From Pteria penguin (Eukaryota; Mollusca; Bivalvia; Pterioida; Pteriidae), in the NCBI GenBank assembly GCA_035048485.1, contig CM068588.1, forward strand, positions 26,997,118 to 27,061,117: DNA of 64,000 nucleotides, written 5' to 3'. Position 1 is the first letter of the stretch, and each line of letters starts with the position of its first letter. A program made the position numbers and the translations under genes. Positions 26,701 to 38,700 of this stretch are shown here, one piece after another. A model generated the notes under the pieces. It saw nothing but the letters and a program-made list of their open reading frames with translations. It had not been told where the DNA came from and made no database searches.

Positions 26701-29700
26701 TCAGCTGCATATGAAGTTACTTTCTATCTGTATTGAGTAGTGGTTTCAGATTATGTTCTAGTTGCTCTGGCTAGCAGTATCACCTTTTTTCTCTTCTGCT
26801 TTATATATGTATGTATATCTTGGTTTTGGTGCTACTTTCTTCTGTACCCATACTCAGGAAGAATCAACCACAAAGTCACTCATATGTCAAGAGGCCGAGG
26901 AAAACAAAGACCTTTGGGAAAAAGAGGTGATATCACGGTCTAAGTTGGGTCTGCGGGTGAGTGGTGGTCAGGTCCTTATTTCAGCATCATAATGTTGTCT
27001 CAGTAGCAGCAGTTCTATGTATGTAAATTTCTTGTCCTTTTATTACTCGACATATACTCATCTATATCATAATTATGCTTTATGTAGCTGACTAATTCTA
27101 GCGCTTACTTTATATAAGAAAAAAGAATAGATTTAACTTCAATGACCAGTCAGTTCTTTCTAGAAGGAGAAAAAATATAAATTCAGTGAAGTCTTGTCAC
27201 TAGATACAAATTATAAGTTTCTTATGTACATGCAGTTTGCTGTATCACATATTTGAAATTTTACATCGTAAGCATTTTGCTCAAAGACAAAATCACTTTA
27301 GTAATAGTGTAAGGTCAAAGGATTTTTCAGTCAATTATTTTGGTATATTTATTTCTTTTTGCTGATCCTCGACATTGTTGATATTGATTCATTGATATAT
27401 TGATATTCATTTGTTTTTGTTTACAGATTGTATCCTATGAAAAAAGTAAACAAGAGGCATTCAACCAGTTAGAAGAGGTAAAGATTCTTATAGATGATGT
27501 TACAGGATTATAGCTCATATTTTGGTCCTTTAAAACTGGGTATCATTGATGAAAAAAGATAAAATCAAAGACTGATAAAACACAGTTGTGTGGAGAAGGT
27601 AATTTAAATAAAGACTGAGTAGACCCAGTTGTGTGGAACAGGTAGCTAGAACAAGGCAGTAGACATAGTTGTGTGGAGAAGGTAATTAGAATAAAGACTG
27701 AGTATACACAGTTGTGTGGAACAGGTAGCTAGAACAAGGCAGTAGACACAGTTGTGTGGAGAAGGTAATTAGAATAAAGACTGAGTATACACAGTTGTGT
27801 GGAGCAGGTAGCTAGAACAAAGACTGAGTAGACACAGTTGTGTGGAACAGGTAGCTGGAACAAGGCAGTAGACACAGTTGTATGAAAAAGGTAATCAGAA
27901 TAAAGACTGAGTATACACAGTTGTGTGGAGAAGGTAATCAGAATAAAGACTGAGTATACACAGTTGTGTGGAGAAGGTAATCAGAATAAAGACTGAGTAT
28001 ACACAGTTGTGTGGAGCAGGTAGCTAGAATAAGGCAGTAGACATAGTTGTGTGGAGAAGGAAATCAGAATAAAGACTGAGTATACACAGTTGTGTGGAAA
28101 AGGTAGCTAGAACAAGTCAGTAGACACAGTTGTGTGGAGAAGGTAATCAGAATAAAGACTGAGTATACACAGTTGTGTGGAAAAGGTAGCTAGAACAAAG
28201 ACTGAGTAGACACAGTTGTGAGGAGCAGGTAGCTAGAATAAGGCAGTAGACACAGTTGTGTGGAGAAGGTAATCAGAATAAAGACTGAGTATACACAGTT
28301 GTGTGGAAAAGATAGCTAGAACAAGTCAGTAGACACAGTTGTGTGGAGAAGGTAATCAGAATAAAGACTGAGTATACACAGTTGTGTGGAAAAGGTAGCT
28401 AGAACAAAGACTGAGTAGACACAGTTGTGAGGAGCAGGTAGCTAGAACAAGTCAGTAGACACAGTTGTGTGGAGAAGGTAATTAGAATAAAGACTGAGTA
28501 TACACAGTTGTGTGGAAAAGGTAGCTAGAATGAAAACTGAGAAAACACCGTTGTGTGGATCAAGTAGCTAGAACAAAGACTGATTAGATGCAGTTGTGTG
28601 GAACAAGTAGCTAGAACAAAGACTGATTAGAAACAGTTCTGAGTTGTAATGTATAGCTGTACTGGAATATGGTGCTTATTAACAAAGTAAAGAAATCTAA
28701 AGCAGTTCATGTTACCACATTTTTCTGCAAAACATTGGTCTAAAACAGACTCCTGAACATGACTTGTTAGATAGATATGACTGATGGTGATGGCAAATGC
28801 TGTTGGATACAAATTTTAAGTGAATTTATATACATGCATATAATGTTTATAAAAAAGTCTTTGTCATGGATTGCAAGAAAGACACTAATTTCTAAACACT
28901 AATATCGGTATTGTCATTTGGCTTGTTTGTATTGTTTCTGTTATTAATCTAAGTTATTTAATAACTATGTATTACTTTTGTTGCAGGAAAGGAGAAAGCA
29001 TAGAAAAACAATGGATCAGAAGAGAACAGCTGAAGCCAAGCTTGAAGCTGAGCTGGAAAAGTATGATCTTTGAGCTTTTAATTGCTCTACTTGCTTTTTA
29101 AGAATTCGTAGAAAATCTACTAATGTGACCTTATTGGTAGATAATTGTAACCATATCATCAAAGTAAAGTGTCATAAACAATTTTTAACAATAATTCAGA
29201 CATATTTTTATATACATGTATGAATAAGATTTCTTGCAATTCATTTGACTAGGAAATTAAAGATAAGTTAAACAAATATCTTTATCTGGGTACGCATGTA
29301 ACTACATGTACTCTGTTTATTTCCAGGAATACTCAACTTCAGAAAGAAGTAGCAAGCTTGAAAGCTTACCTCAAAGTAGCCAAGAAAAGATTAAAGGTCA
29401 GTGTTTCATATCAAGGTGGCCATCTACACACATTGTTATGATACTATGTATATCCTGAATGTAAAATGGATTTGTCTTAACATTGTGGTATGATGTATGC
29501 CTCACTCCTCCATATACTCTTGAATGTTTGATTTCATTTAATGATGCATCCATATTTTCAGGAGATTGAACCCAATTTTACAATTGACAGTGTATGTATA
29601 CCTAGCAGAGCTAGATTTACTGTAGTGAAGTTAAAATACTGTATTAATATTTACTTTTACCAGAAGTTACAAACTTCTTGTTCATGTGCTTTACAGTAAG

Positions 29701-32700
29701 GTATTCAAATGTCAACACACATAAATCTCTTTATAAATAGTATCCCAGAAGTCTTGCCTAATTCCATGATAATATATATAGCACATCTATTCAAGAGAAT
29801 TTCCTGTCTGGGTATAATGTCTTCCTTCAAAGAATTTCCCCAATGAACACGATATTAAGAATGAAATAGAAGTAATACAAAAAAAATGCTTTCAATTATT
29901 TTTACTTTGTCTTGATGGCTTTAGATAAATCTTCTCCAGAAAGTAGTGTCAGTTAAAGAAAGAACAGAATAAAAGTTTTGTTAAGAACTTCACAGTGTAA
30001 ACATATTGAGGTATATCAGCAGGGTGGCTCCATTAGTATAGTTTTGTTCACATAATGATAGGATTTTCGTTTTTGTTTATTCTATACACATTACCATATT
30101 AGTTTTCTAGGGGTTTTATTGGTAAGCATTCTTGAACCTTGTGGATTATTTTTGGTTTTGGGGTTTTCACTGCTACTATTGCAAGTAGCTTGAACTCCAG
30201 TAGACTTCTACACTCTCCTATTCGAATGGACTAGGACCGTTTGATATGATGTCATATAATGCATAACATTTACCTGGTGTTCAACTTTCTGTAGAATTGG
30301 TCTCCATCGAGAGACAGATGCTCTGTAGAAACCCAATCAGTGCATTCTTCCTTGAGAAATTGTCTGACAAATTAAAGCCCTATGTATGTGTTAATATTTT
30401 TATCCAATAGTATCAGTTTATTAAAATATGAAGTAAATTTAATGATATGATCCAGAAAGAAGGTTCTTTCTAACCTGTAATGATGATTAAGCTTTTTCAG
30501 ATGGGAATCTGTTTTTTACTGTCATATAAATATAACAAAGAGGAAAAGTACTTTTGCAAATATAATTCCAATTTCATATTCGGAGGGATGAATACTTACT
30601 TGCAGCTCCTTTGAGCTAAGTGTAATGTGTTATGTTGATCTTTGGACTTTTCTGACCTTACTTTGAGAGGAAGAAGTTTGTAATTTGATGATCTTTAATA
30701 TCTTGCAGTGCTAGTGTAGTATAGTTCAGATTGTATGTATCTAGAGAACAAGTATTGAAACCTTTGATACTTTGTAGACATTTTCAAATATAGTAAAACT
30801 CGGATCTACATTGTGTGTAGTATGTATAACAAATCTACATGTGTATAACATATTTAACATGTACCAGACACAGCATTGTGCCTCAGTGCGTGTGCGATGT
30901 TTATAAGTTGTGTGATGTGGTATGGAAGCAGCTCTAGACGTTGGTTTCTGTACAAACTCATGCAAAACTAATTCTGATTACATTATTTAAACAATTAACA
31001 TGTTTTGGCTAGACTTCTGGCCATTAATAGTATAAAATAGAACAAGTGCTAGATAGTGTTTAGCAGTATAAAACATGTAATACTCCTTCTTTTTAGACTT
31101 TTAGTAAGGCGTCATTTTGCAATGACGTTTCTACCTCATATTTCATTGTTACCAATATAGACATGTTCAGTTGCATTCATTGATTTGAAATCATCTTTGC
31201 CTTCCTAGTATTTCAGTACTTGGTACCTTTGCCATCCTAGTTATTCAGTACTTGGTACCTTTGCCTTCCTAGTTATTCAGTACTTGATACCTAGTTATTT
31301 AGTAGTTGGTACCTTTGACTTCCTAGTTATTCAGTACTTGGTATATTTGCCATCCTAGTTATTCAGCACTTGGTACCCAGTTATTTAGTAGTTGGTACCT
31401 TTGCCTTCCTAGTTATTCAGTACTTGGTACCTTTGCCTTCCTAGTTATTCAGTACTTGATACCCAGTTCTTTTGTAGTTGGTACCTTTGCCTTCCTAGTC
31501 ATTCAGTACTTGATACCTTTGCAGTCCTAGTTATTTAGTACTTGATATCTTTGCCATCCTAGTTTTTCGGTACTTTGCACCTTTGCAATCCTAGTTATTC
31601 AGTTCTTTGTACTTTGCTATCCTCGTTACTCAGTATTTGGTACCTTTACCACCGTAGTTGTTCACTACTTGGTAACTTTACCATCCTAGTTATTCAGTAC
31701 TTGGTATATTTGCCATCCTAGTTATTCAGTACTTGGTACTTTTAGACTTGTGTTCCTTGATAGCACTTTGTCTTTCCCTTTCAAGAAATTATTTCTATAA
31801 AAACTTTTACCTAATATTCCTAAAAGGAGTTCATATGTAGGTGCAGATAAAATTTGATTTAAAAAAAATCTGTTTTCTGTGTGGGGGTTTTTTCTATACA
31901 GAATATATTGTTTCAGTACATGTATTATGTTTTTAATGCAAAAGCTGCATTATATTGGGAATTTACTGTACATGTAGTACAAAGTATATTGGTGTTTGTC
32001 CTCTACATATAGAACATTCCCATTTCCATTTGGATTTTCATTTACCCATTCTGAACCTCTCTGGTATATTATGATATTTTCCCAGGGTGTTGACAGCTGT
32101 CATGTGATAAAGCTTATCCTTTGTATGTTCTCGTTTACTTACCAATAGAATATCTCAGATGTGTCATTCGAAACAATATGCATTGCCCTGAGCTGATGAA
32201 ATAATAGCACAGCCATAATGATACCTCTTTATTGTGTCATTTTGAGTCAGTTTGATTTGAATGTCATACTGTGGTTTTACATTATATAACTGCAACAGTC
32301 AGTCACAGAATGTCACTCTGCATTACTAGGAAAAAGTTTCGATATTCAATATCTATTCAAGAAAATATTATCACTGCGGTATTAATCACCAAGTTTATAA
32401 ACTTACTTTTCAGTCAGTATTAGAGCTGAAATATCCTTTGTGATGCATGATATGAATGTGACTTCCTTCAGACTTACTTTCTCTGTACTCATACTTTTAT
32501 TTCTCCTCCTTTACTGACTACAGGCAGTTGATGGCCAAGACGCTCGCCTTGGCACACTTCACGCAGACTTTGAGCGTGAGAGACTTGCTATGGAGAGCAC
32601 TCTGTCGTCTGCCAGACAGCAGGTAATCAGTGCACATGTCTAACTAACTAGATACCGGTACTTCATGTTGTGAACATCATATAGGATCACAGATTTCTAG

Positions 32701-35700
32701 AGCTTGTAATCTTATAAGTAGGCTTTCAGTACTAGTACCATAATACCATAGATATAACTTCTGTCTGTTTATTTTAATTCAAAGGTTATCTCTGTGCGTC
32801 TAACAAAGAAAAAGAAAAATGTAGGGAGCAAAATTAATGTGTATAAATCTACCTTACCGATGTGGATACAAAAATTATTTTAAATGGTTTTGATTCTTCT
32901 CATGTTGTTGTTCAGCAACGGTTATAATAAATTGTTGTATTTTGTGTGTTCTCTCATTTGTTAGTTTGTTGTACCTTTAAACTTCCTAACTATATGGTTT
33001 CTTATGGGCTGTAATTACTTTTGAATATGTTAATATCCACACCTTAAAATCTCTAACAATCTGACCTTGAACTTTGACGTCACAAGCACCAGGAATTACA
33101 AAATCAACTTGAAAATGAAGTGGAACAGAAGGAGAAACTTCATGCCAAAAACCAACAATTTCAGAGTGAGTTGGTCATACTAAGAAGGTTGGAGAAAAGC
33201 TGTGAAAAACTCAAAATAGCCAAAGCCAAGGTAGATGAGGAGTACAGATTGCTCCAGGTACTGATTGGTGATTGGTGGAATTCAGGTGCATGAGTAGTAC
33301 AAGGAGGGCATGCTATACTCTTTTTGGTTCAGGTTGGAATTGAGCATGGAGGGTTATTTTTGTGTGAGCCACTTGAATATGGCGACGGACAATTGACATT
33401 ATGCATGGAATGGATTGCAGTTTTATTTAGTTTTACCAATTATAATGTACTTGTCTTACCGGTATGTAAAGAAAACTGTTGCACTGAGGGGTTTTTTATT
33501 TTTCACCATGAATGGCAGAGGTTCACTTTTCCTTTTTATTATTTCATTGTGTACTGTTTCATATATATTCATCTGTCTGTGTTAGTTTTGGGATGAAGGG
33601 AAAATGTCTGGATGCAATGAATGCATTAGTTTCTGCATTAGAATTAAGTGCATATCTAGCAATAGTACATTAATTGATTTTCTATTTCATGTGATTAAAT
33701 AACTAGACATTGTCTATAAATAAAATAACCCCTCCCCACCTCCTTCCCACATACACAATTCTTCTCTTTGAAGTGAAACTGTTATGAGGTAAGTAAATGT
33801 ATGATATTAAAGTGATTGATAAAGGTTAGTAAGCTCATTAAATCATATAGTAACGTACAAAGATACCAAACTAAAAGATATTGTAAATCATTAATTGTTT
33901 CATTGTTCTGATTTTAATGAAAGGGAGGTAATAGGAATCCTCCATCTTCTTCTTCTTCCGTTGAAGTACAGTCCACCATCTTGTGTATTATCGTACTATC
34001 CATTAATGCAAGCTTCATACAATTATGGCTTCCTGAACTAAATAATTGTCTATTATTATAAATGTTATGTAGATAATTTAATAAAACAGCTACGATCTAT
34101 ATACATCTCTTAGTACATTCTATGAGTCATGTTTTACCATATCTCTGTATCATTGTAAATGTTCCTTTCCCTTTATACATATTTTTATATGTATTAATAA
34201 TAATAGTTAGATTTAATACTTTATTGTTTATGATGTTTGTCATATTGATGACAGAAAAATAATACACTTGAACTAGATTTTTCATTTGTATTTGTTTTAC
34301 ATTGTTGATACCTGTTCAAGGTCGATTCCACCCTCATTTGTGCAAGTTCAACACGTTTTTGTATCAGAGTTAAAAAGAAAGGAATCAAAACATTTGAGCT
34401 TATACACAAGTTTATGAAAAGGAAAACCAATCAGTTCTTATCAATTTTTCTATAAATTTAAGAAGTACAACCCTGTAATCATGTAAAGAACTATAGATTT
34501 ATACACATAGAATCGATGAAATTAATTTGCGGAAATAAATTGTGTAAGTATAAATAGTGAAATAGTACCTTATATATTACAAAGTACACATATCATTATC
34601 CCTTGAAATTCTGCATGAATGAACTTGTTGACTGCAGATGGAGTTGATCTTCGTTCATCACATTAATTAATCTAACAGCAATTTACCCATTGTATTTCTA
34701 TATTTTTGCATGTTTTATATTTCATTTTGATGACTATCATTTGATTACAATTATCTATATTCGTATCTATATTCTATGACATTGATTGATGACTACTTCT
34801 ATTTTTGTGAGTCTAGCCTTAAAACAAAATAAAGGTTAAAGTACAAAGTAAAATCAGATTCTTGCTTTACATAGATTTTGCTCTCAGCCTAGGGATTGCC
34901 TTATGAACTTAGGAGGAAATTTAAGAAATAAAATATTTCAAAAGAAGAAAACTAGCTAAGTACATTTTAATTTGAGTGTTTTCATCACTTTTAATTCTCT
35001 TTACTCAGAACAAGGTAGAAACAGGTTATGTAGACAAAGAGGAGTTGGAAAGAGTGCGACGTGAAATGGAAACCCGTTACAGAATGGAGCTGAACAGGAA
35101 ACTTGAAGATGTTAATAATTACCTTGACGAACAAGCAAGGGCACGGGAAAGACTGGATTCATCGCGAGACGAAACTGAATACAAACTCAAAGATGACAAG
35201 AAAAAAATACAGGTAGATCTATTATATGTTTAAGGAAAGGTTCAAATACAAAGGATATTTTTCTGCTTAAAGAGTAAAATTAGGTAGAAAACTAATGCTT
35301 ATAATACAAATTTTCATGGACTTTTTGTAAATATACATAGCTATTGTGTTTTATTCTCAGGATGAAAATGCAGCTTTAAGGATACAGTACGAACAAGCTC
35401 TAGCACAAAAGGAGAGCAAGGAGTTGGAGGTAAAGCGTTATCGTGACCTGTATGAAAGTGAGATGCAGTGGCGAATGCGGTTGAGTAATCAGCTAATGAC
35501 CCAGTCTGACAAAGCATTCAACTACAAGTCCAAGTTAGTGTAAGTGCCACCCAAACTGCATGTCTTTGTTAAACATTGGCACGTTTGAGGATGGCATTTT
35601 TATTTCTCTCTAACTATTTTATTGATTTGGTATTTTTATCCCCTCGCAACAGCGTTGGAGGGGATATAGTAATGGGACCGTTTGTGTGTGGTTGGGTGAG

Positions 35701-38700
35701 TGGGTGGGTACGTGCATGCGAATGTGCGTGAGTCCGAGACACTTCACCTTGTGGGCACAATACACTCGACAGTGTTTGCCCAATCACTTTCAAACTTCAC
35801 ATGTTACTTGTTGATGATGAGGGGAAAAACTGTATTGATTTCGAGTCATGGGGTCAGAGGCCAAGGTTAACATTGTCGAACTGTCTATGAAACCTTGTGG
35901 GTGCAATACAGACTGCAGTTTTAATCCGATCACTCAAACTTCACATATTAGTCGTTGATGATGAGAGGAGGAACCTTGTTGATTTGGGTCACGGGGTCAA
36001 TTAGGTTTATCAAATCTAAATGGTCCCATTGCGAGGGGATGCCACGCTTTACAGAGCCCTTGTTCTTTCTGCATGCATACATATGATAAATTCATCTGTA
36101 TTTGTGTATAGTAAATAAATTGAATCCTTAAATTGCCTTTTTATCATATGTGTCTAGCATTAACCACAGAAAATGATGTTGGTACTTTTTGTTGTTGTCA
36201 TGTAGTTTTCTTTTTCTTTCTTTTTTCTTTTTTTTTTTTTTTAATATTCTTCTATGGTTTAGTTTGTAATTTTTTACACAGCTTTCAAGTGAAGTGCATT
36301 AAGACTAGTAATTTTAACATGGAAGATGAGGAGTGACCTCTTCAGATCTTTGGATATAGGAGGTATATATCCATTGGTTAAAAAGTAGAATAAGAGCCCA
36401 CTTATATAGGATATATAGGGCTTCAGGCTAATTATCCCATTTACCAATGGTATAAATGGTTAGTAACAGATCAGAGCGTGAACTATGGGTATACAATAGG
36501 AGAGAATAATTCTCGAAATGGCGGTAAATATGTAACCAAAAAAAAAAAACCTAACATTCTTTATGTTCAATAATTATGGAGGTTCTGATTGACCAAATAT
36601 TTTGTTTTCTAGCATTGAAAGACAGAGGAATCGTACCTTGAACAACATGGGTAATCTAACTTTCTCAGGGACCTTGAATGGTCAGGTGCTTGATGTTAGT
36701 AAACTCTCCAACACAGTGGATGATCTGTTCCAGAGTAAACTGAAAGCAGAATTAGATAGAAGCATCAACAAGCATTTAGAAGCTGGTGAGGGTGTAGCTG
36801 CAACATTGTCTTATTTATCTTGTTAGGAATCAGTATAAACAATCATTACAAGAGAACTTTTACATGTTTCTATTAATTTTGGAATTAAGCTGCATTACAG
36901 GGTAAACCTAGTATGTTAAAAAATCATTTCTAAAAATGATCCGTTCATACAATATAAGGTCCTCATGGGTGTGCAAATTCATATTAGAGATTCTATTTCT
37001 GAAAGGGGAAAATGTACAATGGATTCTTTTCTTTTTACTCTTCTGGTGATGCCAGTAAAGATTATTTGATAACCTAGTCATTGTTTGTCCATGTAAAGAT
37101 CACACTAGTCATTGTCCATTACTGCAACTTCTGAAGAATGAAGTAATTTTGATGAGATGTATTCAGAACAATTCCCTATTGTATTGACCTGAAGAAAATT
37201 TCATGCGAGTTTTTTTCTCTTCAAGACCCAGAATCTGTCCATGTATATTCAGTTTAATTTTCTATATACCTCCGATAAGTCATGGAGTTTGACAAAACTT
37301 GCCCAATTAAATAGTATGCTCTAAATGGTTAAGTAGATTAATAAAAATGATTGATTGATTGATTTTTGTTTTACGTCACTCCATGAATATTTAACATATA
37401 TGGTGACGGCATCTGCCTGATGCGAGTCATACAAATTTTGACCTTTGCAACGGACCCACCCGAAGCAGTGAGGAATCTTTAATGTGCCATGCATACCACG
37501 ACACGGGACCTCGGTTTTTACTGTCTCATCCAAAAGACATGACACTGGCATGACCTGAGCGGGACTCGAACCCCGGCCTCCCGATCAGGAGTCCAATGCG
37601 ATACCACTAGGCCACGCCGGCTTTTAGAAAAAAAAAAAACAAAAAAAAAATACACTAACCATTAACAGAAATTCTCCTTGGTAGTAGAGAATTTAGTTTT
37701 ATTCATGGAACTTTCACCATTTTCATAAAAGTTCGCTAGGTGTATTTCTTTTTCGCCTTTTGTTTAGATTTTGAAATAAAACTCGAAACAGGTAAGATGT
37801 GTGTCTCTACTGAGCAGCACCCATTGCTTTTATGTGCTCCTTGAATAGCTAGAAACTTTCGTGGGATAGTCTCCTTGTCACTTTAACATCTTCTTTAACT
37901 TTTTGAAAAAGTACAAAATCAACCTTTTCCAAAATTCTACAGTAACTTGTAATGAAATATACAGTACTTTAAAGGAATTATTTACCAAGGTAATGTTGAT
38001 TCATTTTGTTGTTGGTTTCAGTTTAAGAAAGATAACTCTCAAAACAATTACAACAGGTATAAGGTATTCAAGTACAAATCATGAACAATTGTAATTTACA
38101 ATATAAATTTGTATTATTTTGCATGTGTTAAGTTCTTGACAGTTCATATGACAATGTACATCTCTGGAAAAAATTCATAGAGCTACATATAGATACACTG
38201 GTATTAGATATGAAAGTTTGAGGTTTTGCTTCTAGAACAAAGTTATTTTGTTAAAAGCAATGCTAGAGCTATTATGAATCAGAAATTAAATACATTGCTT
38301 TTTGATATACAGGTTTTAAGCTCATGTGAGCATCTGCGATGGCATGTTGTCTGTCATTCAACTGTTGGTAGTAAATTTACCACATTTTCAAATTCTCATA
38401 AACCACTTATAAACCACTACCTTGATCTGAATGAAATCTTTACTATAACGTCCTGAGAGAAGAACTTTAAGTCAAACTGACTCCTATGACATATGCTAGT
38501 AAGTTCGTTCAATGGAGATTCAACTGGTCCTATCCCCATGACTAGTGCGTTTAACATAGTCTTTTACAGAAAAATTCTAATATGATTTTCTCAAGAAATA
38601 CCGATTCTATATTTGATGGACAGTGTCCTTAGTATTAAGTTTATGCAAACGAAATCCCAAAGACAATAACTGACCCTACCAAGAAGTAATTTTTTCATAC

